From contig NZ_SLUB01000044.1 in assembly GCF_004799755.1 (NCBI RefSeq), forward strand, positions 1-38,042: 38,042 bases of DNA, given 5' to 3'. Below the pieces are notes generated by a model. It saw nothing but the letters and a program-made list of their open reading frames with translations. It was not told the DNA's origin and did no database searches. This document shows, one piece after another, positions 6,207-14,971 of the stretch; the stretch's first letter is position 1, and each line of letters begins with the position of its first letter. Source of the DNA: Bacillus timonensis (lineage in GTDB: Bacteria > Bacillota > Bacilli > Bacillales > Bacillaceae_L). Both the position numbers and the translations under genes were made by a program.

Positions 6207-8423
6207 TTATTTACCAAGGCTTTGTAAATACTCAACTAACGCATTTATTTGATTATCATCTAGTGTGTCCTTAAATGGAGGCATACCGGCGCTACCATTT
6301 TGAATTTGATTGAGCAATTGGTCCTTATCTTTCAGCATGTCGCTCTTCTGTAAATTTGGTCCATTATGACCGCCTTCACCATTGTCACCGTGACATGCTA
6401 AACAGTTGTTTTTATATATATCTGCGCCCTCATGTACAGATGATTTGTCTCCTTCTTCTGCATCCTGCTTCTTATCGGTTGCAGCAGGGTCGTTGGCAGT
6501 TGGTGAAATGTTGATTTTGTCTTCAGGTATATCTTCTAGGGATGCATAAGCGCCTTCTAGTGAGAAGGTGTAAATCTTGTCACCATGTGTAGTCCCTGCA
6601 AGTGAGTTACCCGCAGCAAAAATAGAGATATATTGTTTTCCATCAATTTCATAAGTGATAGGAGGTGCGTTTGCTCCTGCATCCATTTTAAATTCCCATA
6701 ATTCATCCCCATTAGTGGCATCGAATGCAATGATTCTTCCGTCGTTGTGTCCTGCAAATAGAAGATCTCCTTTTGTCGTCAATAGTCCACTATAGGCAAT
6801 TTGATCCCAATGTTTTTGCCATACAATTTTATTTGTTTTAATATCCATGGCTGTTACAACACCACGACCAGGAGCACCATTTACCGGTTGCCATACACTT
6901 CCAAGCCATACTTCGCCTTCTTTGTAATTGTTCGCCTCATCCTCTTCACGATGTGAGAATGAGAAATACGTATCGTTTGCTAATAAGTAGAAAAGCTCAG
7001 TATTTGGATTATATGCCGAAGGTGGCCAGTTTGCCCCACCTTGTGGGGACGGTTTTAGGGTGACGAATTCGTCCCAGAAAGGTGTGAAGATGTCTCCGAT
7101 TTTGCCTTTCCAATCGCTAGGAAAATCCTTTTTGACATCTTCCTCTGTCACTCCCTGAGGGATAAAAGCATCCCCGACTGGGAACGGCTGAGTTGCAGCT
7201 GTTTTTTGTCTTTCATCCTGTGGAACGGGCTTCTCTTCAATTCCGACAAGCGGCTTCCCATTTGTTCGATCTAAAATGTAAAGCCAGCCCGTTTTCCCAG
7301 CTTGTGCAATCCCTTTTCTCTGCTTACCATCCATTTCAACGTCAAAAAGAACAACAGGGTTTGGCGCATCCATATCCCATATATCATGATGAACTTCCTG
7401 GAAGTGCCATTTGTATTCACCTGTTTTTGCGTCTAAGGCGAGTACAGAATCAGCAAACAAATTGTCTCCTTCACGTTTGCTTCCATCAAGGTCTGGTGAT
7501 GGATTACCAGTAGAGAGATAGAGGAGGCCTAGCTCCGGGTCAATAGCAGGTGTTTGCCATACAGCTGCTCCACCTCTCTTCCAGGAATCATTATCCTGTG
7601 GCCAAGTGTCATGTCCAACTTCATCAGGTCCTGGGACAGTATGAGTTTTCCAAACTTGTTCTCCCTTCTCGGCATCGAAGGCAGCAACAAATCCACGAAT
7701 CCCATATTCGCCACCAGCAACTCCCGTATATACCATTCCGTTATAATAAAGGGGGGCACTTGTAATATTGTATCCTTTTTCCCAATCCTCTACTTTTGTT
7801 TCCCAGATAATTTCGCCTGTTTTTTGATCCAAGGCAATTAACCTAGCATCTAACAGTCCAACATAAACCTTTCCATCTCCTAAACCAACACCTCTACTTG
7901 TCCAACCACAGCAGACAGTATCTAGATTTGCAGCTAATTCAGGACGGTATTCCCATATTAATTCACCTGTTTTTGCGTCAATTGCTTGAACGTCATCTGC
8001 TCCGGTAATGGTGAACATGACTCCATCATAAACGATTGGCGTAGCTTCACCAGAGTACTTAAATTCATAACCTGAACCTAAACTTGTGACCCATTCAGCT
8101 TTTAAACCTTTTACATTTGATTTATTGATTTTTTCCAATGGAGAGTACCTTCCATTAAAGATACTTCCACCGTGAGTGATCCAGTCACCTGCTGGTGCAG
8201 CTGTTAAATCATCAGCCGAAAATTTTGGAGCTAATTTCCCTGGATAATCCTTGTGCTGTACTGAAAAATGCTTACTCTTGTCTACCTTTTGATTTTCTTT
8301 CTTTTGGTTTTCAACGCCTTGTTCCGCCTGCTCTTCGTCCCCGATATTATTTGAAATAATTACACCGGCTCCGATGGCAATCACAAGCAGTAAGGCGATG
8401 ATAATCCATACAAACTTTCTCAT
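6207..8423 (-). CDS. Membrane-anchored PQQ-dependent dehydrogenase with C-terminal cytochrome c
   Basis: 738 residues. Residues 4-24 form an uncleaved-looking membrane anchor, followed by a charged linker. A PQQ eight-bladed propeller spans about 70-600, with repeated GxxxWE/W-docking motifs. Adjacent cysteines C171-C172 match the vicinal disulfide over PQQ in quinoprotein alcohol dehydrogenases. HHDIWDMD (345-352) carries the catalytic aspartate (D350) in a context more like membrane glucose dehydrogenase. A class I cytochrome c domain ends the protein: C674-L-A-C-H678, with M714 in GMPPF as the likely sixth ligand. It should oxidize an alcohol or sugar outside the membrane and pass electrons via heme c to the respiratory chain. 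No PQQ synthesis or cytochrome maturation gene is in the window. The substrate cannot be told. Start is ATG behind AAAGGAG. Confidence 0.88.
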   Translation of the reverse strand: MRKFVWIIIALLLVIAIGAGVIISNNIGDEEQAEQGVENQKKENQKVDKSKHFSVQHKDYPGKLAPKFSADDLTAAPAGDWITHGGSIFNGRYSPLEKINKSNVKGLKAEWVTSLGSGYEFKYSGEATPIVYDGVMFTITGADDVQAIDAKTGELIWEYRPELAANLDTVCCGWTSRGVGLGDGKVYVGLLDARLIALDQKTGEIIWETKVEDWEKGYNITSAPLYYNGMVYTGVAGGEYGIRGFVAAFDAEKGEQVWKTHTVPGPDEVGHDTWPQDNDSWKRGGAAVWQTPAIDPELGLLYLSTGNPSPDLDGSKREGDNLFADSVLALDAKTGEYKWHFQEVHHDIWDMDAPNPVVLFDVEMDGKQRKGIAQAGKTGWLYILDRTNGKPLVGIEEKPVPQDERQKTAATQPFPVGDAFIPQGVTEEDVKKDFPSDWKGKIGDIFTPFWDEFVTLKPSPQGGANWPPSAYNPNTELFYLLANDTYFSFSHREEDEANNYKEGEVWLGSVWQPVNGAPGRGVVTAMDIKTNKIVWQKHWDQIAYSGLLTTKGDLLFAGHNDGRIIAFDATNGDELWEFKMDAGANAPPITYEIDGKQYISIFAAGNSLAGTTHGDKIYTFSLEGAYASLEDIPEDKINISPTANDPAATDKKQDAEEGDKSSVHEGADIYKNNCLACHGDNGEGGHNGPNLQKSDMLKDKDQLLNQIQNGSAGMPPFKDTLDDNQINALVEYLQSLGK

Positions 8424-8607
8424 GCCTAAAAACTCCTTTCCATAGTGATAATGGTGATAATTGCTAAAATAACTTTTTATAATTTGCCCGGCTTTAAATA
8501 AAATAATCCTTCTTTGTGATAGATTTTGAGGGGGAATTTTCGCTGTCTTACTAATATTCCAAACGAAACAGGGAAAACTTTCTTGAGTAAATTTGTAAGC
8601 AATTATC

Positions 8608-8651
8608 TTGTCATGTTACTTAAGCTATGTTAATTTTAAGTTATGTAACAT
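8608..8651 (+). promoter_or_regulatory. Palindrome and possible promoter before the recombinase-like gene
   Basis: ATGTTAC (8613-8619) and GTAACAT (8645-8651) form inverted arms, with inner CTTAA/TTAAG (8619-8623 and 8636-8640). TTGTCA (8608-8613) could be a -35, with a weak TAATTT -10 after 17 bases. The arms overlap the promoter region, so they could be an autoregulatory or recombinase-binding site. Symmetry is visible; function is inferred. Confidence 0.4.
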
Positions 8652-8669
8652 TAGCGGGAGGATAAACCG

Positions 8670-9227
8670 ATGGAGTTTGTCGATCCAATTAGGGATGTAA
8701 CCAAAATTAATGAAATCAAATCTGTGTTAAAAAAGCAGTCACAACGAGACCTTTTGCTTTTTGTATTCGGGATAAATACAGGAATTAAGATAAGTGATTT
8801 GCTCTCATTACGTATTGAGGACGTATGGGATGATTCAGGTATGAAGGAATTTCTATATGTGAAGGATAGTGGAGAACTAAAAGCCTACTACCTAAACAAT
8901 ATGATCAAGAATGAACTGAGTGAGTATTTACGCACGATTGAGTGTAAAGGCAGTGATTTTTTATTTAAATCAAAGAAGGATAACCAACCAATTTCTAGGC
9001 AACAGGCTTATCGAATTATCAACCATGCTGCTAGAGAAGTTGGGATACCTGGAAAGATTGGGACACATACGCTTCGGAAAACATTTGGTTATCATGCCTA
9101 CCTAAAAGGTATTGCAATATCCATCTTAATGGATATTTATAATCATCACTCCCCATCAGAGACATTCAAGTATATCGGAATCAATAAGGAAGAAAAGAAT
9201 TTAGTAAAAGTGGATGTAAACCTATAA
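8670..9227 (+). CDS. Stand-alone tyrosine recombinase (phage integrase) catalytic domain
   Basis: 185 residues, consisting only of the catalytic domain of the tyrosine recombinase family; the N-terminal arm- and core-binding domains of full integrases (300-400 residues) are absent. Similar short proteins (YoeC-like) occur in Bacillus. Visible active-site positions are H133-x-x-R136 (GTHTLRKTFGYH), H160 (NHH) and the nucleophile candidate Y168 (FKYIGI). The first catalytic arginine, normally in TGxRxSxLL, is lysine here (K40 in TGIKISDLL, codon AAG), so strand cleavage may be impaired. GGGAGGA precedes the ATG. It stands alone with no attachment site, excisionase or other phage gene nearby, so it may be a resident DNA-binding factor rather than a mobile-element integrase. 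Confidence 0.85.
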   Translation: MEFVDPIRDVTKINEIKSVLKKQSQRDLLLFVFGINTGIKISDLLSLRIEDVWDDSGMKEFLYVKDSGELKAYYLNNMIKNELSEYLRTIECKGSDFLFKSKKDNQPISRQQAYRIINHAAREVGIPGKIGTHTLRKTFGYHAYLKGIAISILMDIYNHHSPSETFKYIGINKEEKNLVKVDVNL

Positions 9228-9301
9228 TCAGCGGATCGAAGATTAAAAGCGCCACGTCCTTGATCTATTCGTCTTTATGACTCACATCGTCTGGACCTAA
9301 A

Positions 9302-9330
9302 AAAACCTCCACCAAAGAGGTGGAGGTTTT
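9302..9330. terminator. Bidirectional terminator between the recombinase-like and stress-protein genes
   Basis: AAAACCTCCACC (9302-9313) pairs perfectly with GGTGGAGGTTTT (9319-9330) around a five-base loop. It serves the convergent genes and overlaps the stop codon of the minus-strand gene. Confidence 0.9.
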
Positions 9331-10018
9331 ATAAGAAGTTATCATCATCTATATTTGGATTCATATCAACATTTGTAAAATCAGTTACGATATCATCATT
9401 TACTTGGACCTGTAACGTCTTCTGATCCTTCATAAATTTAAAAATTCCATTATTAAAGTCAGTGCCAAATTCTTTGAAGAAGATTCCTTCATAGATCACA
9501 TCTTTTGTATGTTTAAAGATAAGACGATATTGCTCATCGTCTTGGACTAGATATGCACGAACTCCTTTTTCAAATTGACCTTCCGTATATTTAAGGTAAC
9601 GTGCAACTGAAATGATATGGAGGTCAACAAAAGGGATTTCTTTTAAAAGTGAGTTAATAATTGACCCTTTTGCAATTTGCTCCCAACGACTTTGCGCGGT
9701 TTGCCCAAGGATGATTTGAGTAACGTTTTTCTCTCTTGCAACATCTGCAATCACTTTTGAGATGGGTCTTTTTTCATTGTCTTTTATAATAAACGCATCC
9801 GCACTATGTTGGTCAGCTAGTTCTTTCCATCTCTCAATGTAGCTTACCTTTTCAGGATCAAGGTCATCGAAAGGCTTTGGGTCTACGGTTAGGATATAGA
9901 GTGGGCAATCTAGCATTTTTGCAATCTTGCATCCACGTTGGATGAGACGTTCACCATTTGGTCCATAATATACACAGACAAGAATACTCTCGTCCATTCT
10001 TTCTTTTATCAATTTCAT
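9329..10018 (-). CDS. Universal stress protein domain of KdpD type
   Basis: 229 residues. Residues 10-137 are a UspA fold: strand ILVCVYYGPNGERLIQRGCKIA, then the nucleotide-loop pattern ILGQTAQSRW (103-112) and KGSIINSLL (117-125). These match the USP domain inside KdpD sensor kinases (GxSxxSRW...GSxxxxLL) more than free-standing UspA. The remaining ~90 residues are not recognised; they are mixed beta/charged and end in an acidic tail. There is no kinase or membrane domain. It is divergent from mrpABCDEFG and shares the 252-base control region, so a role in sensing ionic stress is plausible but unproven. GAGGTGA precedes the ATG. ATP binding is a family expectation. Confidence 0.75.
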   Translation of the reverse strand: MKLIKERMDESILVCVYYGPNGERLIQRGCKIAKMLDCPLYILTVDPKPFDDLDPEKVSYIERWKELADQHSADAFIIKDNEKRPISKVIADVAREKNVTQIILGQTAQSRWEQIAKGSIINSLLKEIPFVDLHIISVARYLKYTEGQFEKGVRAYLVQDDEQYRLIFKHTKDVIYEGIFFKEFGTDFNNGIFKFMKDQKTLQVQVNDDIVTDFTNVDMNPNIDDDNFL

Positions 10019-10270
10019 TAGTACTCACCTCAGAGTTGATGTGAAATCATTGGCCTAGCCAATTTCCGTTTCATAAATACCTAGAAATAAGGAACTCTTA
10101 TAGAGAGAAGCCCCTTAATTTAGCTGGGCATACATTTAACACACCACCTAAAAAAATAAAAAAATGTCTATATATTTATAAACTATGTATGACTATATCG
10201 CATGCTACAAAATGAGTCAATCCATTAACGTGATTTGTAAAAAATATCCGTATTTAAGGAGGGGATTCCA

Positions 10271-12688
10271 TTGCATTGGTTCCAATTTTTAATCATGTTA
10301 CCATTTATTTTTGCCGTGTTTGTTCCTATATTATATAAAACATTTACCCCAAGAATTCACACAGGCTGGTTCGTTCTCTTCGTGCCACTTCTGATATTTT
10401 CTTATCTTATAACATTTATTCCCACTATTGCAAACGGGAATACCATCATCTCAAGCATTCCTTGGATGCCATCCTATGATATCAACTTTACTGCCTATAT
10501 CGATGGTTTAGGTCTAATTTTTGGTTTGTTAATAACGGGTATAGGTGCATTGGTCATTTTATATTCCATTTTTTATTTATCGAAAGAACGTGAAGCACTC
10601 CATAACTTCTATGTGTATTTACTGATGTTTATGGGAGCGATGCTCGGGCTAGTATTTTCCGATAATGTTTTTGTGTTATATGTATTTTGGGAAATGACAA
10701 GTGTGTCTTCCTTCTTATTAATTGCGTACTGGTATGAACGTGAAAAATCACGCTATGGTGCACAAAAATCAATGTTGATTACGATTTTTGGTGGTTTAGC
10801 GATGCTTGCTGGTCTTGTTATGATTTCGAGTAGTTCTGGAACGTATAGTATTCGTGAAATGCTGATAAATGTTGATACAATTACATCAAGTGCTTTATTC
10901 ATTCCGGCAATGGTATTAATTCTTCTCGGAGCCTTTACAAAATCAGCTCAGTTTCCGTTTAGCATTTGGCTACCAGATGCGATGGAAGCTCCAACACCTA
11001 TCAGTGCATACTTGCACTCAGCCACAATGGTAAAAGCGGGGATCTATTTAGTCGCACGACTCACGCCTATTTTTGGTGGCTCAAACGTTTGGTTTTGGTT
11101 GGTTACAGGTGTGGGATTAATTACGCTGCTTTATGGCTCCGTCAATGCGGTGAGGCAGACGGATTTAAAAGCACTATTAGCTTATTCAACCATCAGTCAA
11201 TTAGGTTTAATTATGAGCCTTTTGGGTCTTGGTTCTGCTGCCATGTATTTCGGATTAGGAGACGAAACTGTCATTTATGGTACTGCCATCTTTGCAGCTA
11301 TTTTTCATTTAGTTAATCACTCAACCTTTAAGGGAAGTCTCTTTATGGTAGTAGGGATTATTGACCATGAAACGGGGACTCGTGATATTCGAAGACTGGG
11401 TGGACTCATCCATCTAATGCCAATATCTTTCACACTTACCGTAATCGGTGGTTTTTCAATGGCAGGATTGCCTCCATTTAATGGTTTCTTAAGTAAAGAA
11501 ATGTTTTTTGCAGCGGTAAATAACGCTGCAAACATGGAGTTTTTCCACATGGGGACAATTGGGATACTTATTCCGATTATTGCATGGATAGCAAGTGTCT
11601 TTACTTTCATTTATTGTATGATCCTTGTATTTAAAACGTTTAGAGGGAAATATAAACTCGACAATGATCGTGTTGTCCATGAAGCACCACTAGGCATGCT
11701 GATTTCACCAATTATTCTAGGTTCGCTTGTGATTGTTGGCTTCTTTTTCCCTAATCTCCTTTCAAACTATTTATTAAAGCCAGCATTAACTTCCGTATTA
11801 CCTGTGCTTTCAGAGGCAGAGGTAGTAGATCTTAAAATAAAAGCTTGGCATGGCTTTTTCAGCCTGGAGTTATGGATGACAATCGGGGTTGTTGTTCTGG
11901 GGGCGGTTCTTTATCTCAATCTTAGAAAGTGGTACAAAGTTTATAATTTTTATCCACAGTCCTTAACGATCAACAATCTTTACAATCTGGCTTTAAATAA
12001 AATGGAGCAGATTTCTGGTTCAATCACAAATTTTTACATGACCGGTTATATACGGGACTATCTCGTTTATATCATTGGCTTTTTGATTTTAGTTGTCGGA
12101 GGATCTATTTGGTTATTGGACGGAGTATCCTTTGATTCTTCAAATGACGCACCGGTTACGTTTTTCGAAATAGCCGTCATGATTGTTGCGGTTGTTTCAG
12201 CCGGTACAGTGTTATTCTCAAAATCAAGAATTACGTCCATTGTTTCGGTGGGGGCTCTAGGATTTTTAGTTGCATTCTTCTTTGTATTATTCAGAGCGCC
12301 TGATTTAGCGTTAACACAACTTGTTGTGGAGACTGTAACAACAGCACTTTTCTTGCTTTGTTTTTATCACTTACCGCAATTGCGCAAGGAAATTAGTCAA
12401 ATTCCATTTAAGTTAACGAATGCGCTTATTTCTATTGGGGCAGGAGCAGTCGTAACAATCGTGGCTTTATCTGTGAATGGAAATCGACTTTTTGATTCTA
12501 TTTCAAGCTACTATGAAAATGCATACGAGCTTGCAGGCGCAAAAAATATCGTTAATGCCATACTCGTTGATTTCCGTGGGATTGATACGATGTTAGAAAT
12601 TCTTGTTTTAAGTATTGCAGGTCTCGGTGTGTATTCATTAATCAAACTACGTTTAGCGAAGGAGGGATCAGATGAAAGAGCCAAATGA
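10271..12688 (+). CDS. mrpA: Na+/H+ antiporter subunit MrpA
   Basis: 805 residues, matching the Bacillus MrpA length (about 800). The N-terminal ~480 residues resemble the proton-pumping ND5/NuoL subunit of complex I, with E141 (FWEMTS), K224 (TKSAQFPF) and K255 (ATMVKAGIYL) at proton-channel positions. The C-terminal part, with about six further helices, is the MrpA-specific extension including APDLALTQLVVETVTTALF. It is the largest subunit of a hetero-oligomeric antiporter that exports Na+ for H+, giving alkali and salt tolerance. The start is TTG (10271-10273), chosen because AGGAGGGG lies seven bases upstream. It overlaps mrpB by 17 bases. All seven mrp genes are contiguous. Confidence 0.96.
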   Translation: MHWFQFLIMLPFIFAVFVPILYKTFTPRIHTGWFVLFVPLLIFSYLITFIPTIANGNTIISSIPWMPSYDINFTAYIDGLGLIFGLLITGIGALVILYSIFYLSKEREALHNFYVYLLMFMGAMLGLVFSDNVFVLYVFWEMTSVSSFLLIAYWYEREKSRYGAQKSMLITIFGGLAMLAGLVMISSSSGTYSIREMLINVDTITSSALFIPAMVLILLGAFTKSAQFPFSIWLPDAMEAPTPISAYLHSATMVKAGIYLVARLTPIFGGSNVWFWLVTGVGLITLLYGSVNAVRQTDLKALLAYSTISQLGLIMSLLGLGSAAMYFGLGDETVIYGTAIFAAIFHLVNHSTFKGSLFMVVGIIDHETGTRDIRRLGGLIHLMPISFTLTVIGGFSMAGLPPFNGFLSKEMFFAAVNNAANMEFFHMGTIGILIPIIAWIASVFTFIYCMILVFKTFRGKYKLDNDRVVHEAPLGMLISPIILGSLVIVGFFFPNLLSNYLLKPALTSVLPVLSEAEVVDLKIKAWHGFFSLELWMTIGVVVLGAVLYLNLRKWYKVYNFYPQSLTINNLYNLALNKMEQISGSITNFYMTGYIRDYLVYIIGFLILVVGGSIWLLDGVSFDSSNDAPVTFFEIAVMIVAVVSAGTVLFSKSRITSIVSVGALGFLVAFFFVLFRAPDLALTQLVVETVTTALFLLCFYHLPQLRKEISQIPFKLTNALISIGAGAVVTIVALSVNGNRLFDSISSYYENAYELAGAKNIVNAILVDFRGIDTMLEILVLSIAGLGVYSLIKLRLAKEGSDERAK

Positions 12689-13097
12689 TGTCATTATACG
12701 TAGCGTAACGAAGGTTGCAGTAATTATCATTTTTACTTTTGCCATCAACTTGTTTATTTCGGGTCACCACCATCCCGGCGGTGGATTCATTGGAGGTTTA
12801 ACATTTTCGGCGGGATTGGTTCTTCTGTTCCTCACTTATGATATTGAAACGGTTCGAAAAAATCTGCCTCTCGATTTTAAAGTGGTTGCAGCGATAGGGG
12901 TCTTAATCGCAGTTGGTACAGGACTTGGCAGCATCTTGTTTGATGCTCCATTTTTAACACAAACTTTTGGATATTTTGAACTTCCTGTTTTCGGAAAGAC
13001 GGAAATCGCTTCAGCTGTTTTATTTGATGTAGGTGTCGCCTTGGCAGTTATAGGAACATCGCTCACAATTATTATGAGTATAGGTGATGACAGGTAA
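12672..13097 (+). CDS. mrpB: Na+/H+ antiporter subunit MrpB
   Basis: 141 residues, four hydrophobic helices, with the MnhB signature FISGHHHPGGGFIGGLTFSAGL near residues 27-48. It is a required subunit of the Mrp complex, placed next to the MrpA C-terminal domain. It starts inside the end of mrpA behind AAGGAGGG and its stop overlaps the mrpC start. Confidence 0.95.
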   Translation: MKEPNDVIIRSVTKVAVIIIFTFAINLFISGHHHPGGGFIGGLTFSAGLVLLFLTYDIETVRKNLPLDFKVVAAIGVLIAVGTGLGSILFDAPFLTQTFGYFELPVFGKTEIASAVLFDVGVALAVIGTSLTIIMSIGDDR

Positions 13098-13435
13098 TGG
13101 AAACTTTAATGTCAATTTTAGTAGGAATCTTATTTACGATCGGGATTTATCTGATCTTAACGAAAACTCTATTACGAATCATTTTAGGAACCTCTATACT
13201 CGGTCATAGTGTGAACTTACTCATTATTACAATGGGAGGGCTTGAAAAAGGCGGACCTCCTTTGCTGGGAATAAAGGGGTTATCCTATGTAGATTCTTTG
13301 CCACAGGCACTACTTTTAACAGCGATAGTTATCAACTTTGCAACAACAGCATTATTTTTAGTGCTAAGTTACCGTGCATATAAGGTCCTAGGCACGGACG
13401 ATACAAGAAGCTTGAGAGGTAAAAACGATGGGTAA
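13097..13435 (+). CDS. mrpC: Na+/H+ antiporter subunit MrpC (NuoK-like)
   Basis: 112 residues with three membrane helices, homologous to NuoK of complex I. Visible family stretches are LGTSILGHSVNLLIITMG and LPQALLLTAIVINFATTALF, the latter with the conserved ALxLTAIVI pattern. The start overlaps the mrpB stop (TAATG). The length matches the Bacillus protein (113). Confidence 0.95.
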   Translation: METLMSILVGILFTIGIYLILTKTLLRIILGTSILGHSVNLLIITMGGLEKGGPPLLGIKGLSYVDSLPQALLLTAIVINFATTALFLVLSYRAYKVLGTDDTRSLRGKNDG

Positions 13436-14918
13436 TTTAGTTATTTTTCCAATTATCATTCCAATTATTGTTGGGATGATTATGGTTATATTTCGAAAAA
13501 ATATACGGCTGCACAGGGTACTTAGTCTTGTTGCAGTAATCAGTGTTTTCATCATTTCTCTGGTGCTAATGCATCGGATTAAAATAGAAGGAATTCAGGT
13601 TCTCCAATTAGGTGGTTGGGAAGCCCCGTTTGGAGTAAGTATGGTTGCCGACATGTTAGCTGTAATCCTTGTCATGGTCACGAGTATTGTGACGTTCTGT
13701 TGTCTAATTTATGCGTTTAAAACAATCGGGGAGAAAAGAGAATTATTTTATTTTTATCCGCTCTTTTTGTTTTTGATCACTGGTGTAAATGGTTCCTTTT
13801 TGACAGGGGATATTTTTAACTTATTCGTTTGTTTTGAAGTCATGCTTGTTTCTTCATATGTCTTGATTTCTTTAGGTGGCATGAAAATCCAACTTCGCGA
13901 ATCTATCAAATATATTTTAGTGAACTTAATATCGTCATTTTTATTTTTAGTGGCAGTTGCTTATTTATATGCGATGACAGGGACATTGAATATGGCTCAT
14001 TTATCTGTTCGTATTGCTGAGGTTGGTCAAGATGGCGTCATGACAACGGTAGCGATTTTATTTTTAATTGTATTTAGTCTAAAAGCAGGTTTGTTTTTAT
14101 TCTTTTGGCTACCAGGATCATACAGTGCCCCACCAACGGCGATTGCAGCTATCTTTGCAGCACTGTTAACAAAGGTAGGGATTTATTCGATTATGAGGGT
14201 GTTTACGCTTGTGTTCTATCATGAGCCAGAGGTGACCCATTTATTAATCGGAATTTTGGCGGCCATTACGATGCTACTAGGAGCATTTGGCGCAGTCGCC
14301 TATTGGGATGTTAAAAAAATAATTACCTACAATGTAGTCGTGGGTGTTGGCTTTATATTAGCGGGAGTCGCTTCGCTTACAGCAGAAGGAATCACGGGTT
14401 CTATCTATTATCTAATCCACGATATGATCGTGAAGGCGCTCATCTTTTTATTAGGGGGAACCATTATTTATTTCACGGGGACTAGTCATTTAAAAGAATT
14501 TAGTGGAATCATGCGGTTACAACCGAAATTCGGCTGGATGTTTTTTATCGCAGCATTATCTCTTTCGGGTATACCACCCCTTAGTGGATTTTTAGGGAAA
14601 ATCTTTATCACAGAGGGAACGTTTGCCTCCGGTTATTTTTGGCTAGGTGGAATTGGATTACTCAGTAGTTTAATGGTTCTATACTCCATTATGAAAATCT
14701 TTATGGTCGGATTTTGGGGATACACGGACGTACCTGAAGAAAGTGAAACCAAATCATTAAAAGGTATGCTACTTCCAATGGGCATTCTTACAGCTTTAAC
14801 GATTGCACTTGGCGTAGGGGCAGAAGGGATTAGCGAGTACGTTGATCTTGCGGTGGAAACTATTATGAATCCAAACATCTATATTGAAGCAGTATTGGGT
14901 GGAGCTTTTGTGGAATAG
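13428..14918 (+). CDS. mrpD: Na+/H+ antiporter subunit MrpD
   Basis: 496 residues with about 14 membrane segments, homologous to NuoM/NuoN. The key channel residues are present: E137 in CFEVMLVSSY and K219 in FSLKAGLFLFFWLP, both essential in studied Mrp complexes. GIPPLSGFLGKIF near residue 385 is another family mark. It forms one of the ion paths of the Mrp antiporter. The ATG at 13428 overlaps the mrpC stop behind GAGAGGT. A 53-base gap, the largest in the operon, separates it from mrpE. Confidence 0.96.
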   Translation: MGNLVIFPIIIPIIVGMIMVIFRKNIRLHRVLSLVAVISVFIISLVLMHRIKIEGIQVLQLGGWEAPFGVSMVADMLAVILVMVTSIVTFCCLIYAFKTIGEKRELFYFYPLFLFLITGVNGSFLTGDIFNLFVCFEVMLVSSYVLISLGGMKIQLRESIKYILVNLISSFLFLVAVAYLYAMTGTLNMAHLSVRIAEVGQDGVMTTVAILFLIVFSLKAGLFLFFWLPGSYSAPPTAIAAIFAALLTKVGIYSIMRVFTLVFYHEPEVTHLLIGILAAITMLLGAFGAVAYWDVKKIITYNVVVGVGFILAGVASLTAEGITGSIYYLIHDMIVKALIFLLGGTIIYFTGTSHLKEFSGIMRLQPKFGWMFFIAALSLSGIPPLSGFLGKIFITEGTFASGYFWLGGIGLLSSLMVLYSIMKIFMVGFWGYTDVPEESETKSLKGMLLPMGILTALTIALGVGAEGISEYVDLAVETIMNPNIYIEAVLGGAFVE

Positions 14919-14971
14919 AAGAATGAAAGTATCGTTTTACACGGTTTGTTTATAAGAAAGGGGTGGTATCA

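Noticed and set aside
7367-7376. Reading the D350-x-D352 motif as proof of a lanthanide-dependent enzyme
   Set aside because: The same WDMD stretch occurs in Ca/Mg-dependent membrane glucose dehydrogenases, so the second Asp is not diagnostic here.
6557-7841. Several open frames overlapping the PQQ dehydrogenase gene on both strands
   Set aside because: They overlap a clear gene, have no ribosome binding sites and give no recognisable proteins.
8445-8462. TGATAAT-GG-TGATAAT upstream of the PQQ dehydrogenase, as a Fur site
   Set aside because: It is a spaced direct repeat in AT-rich DNA, lies in the leader close to the ribosome binding site, and the match to a Fur box is poor.
8670-9227. Recombinase-like gene as the integrase of a mobile element
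   Set aside because: There are no direct-repeat attachment sites, tRNA gene, excisionase or other element genes nearby, and the protein lacks the DNA-binding arm domains.
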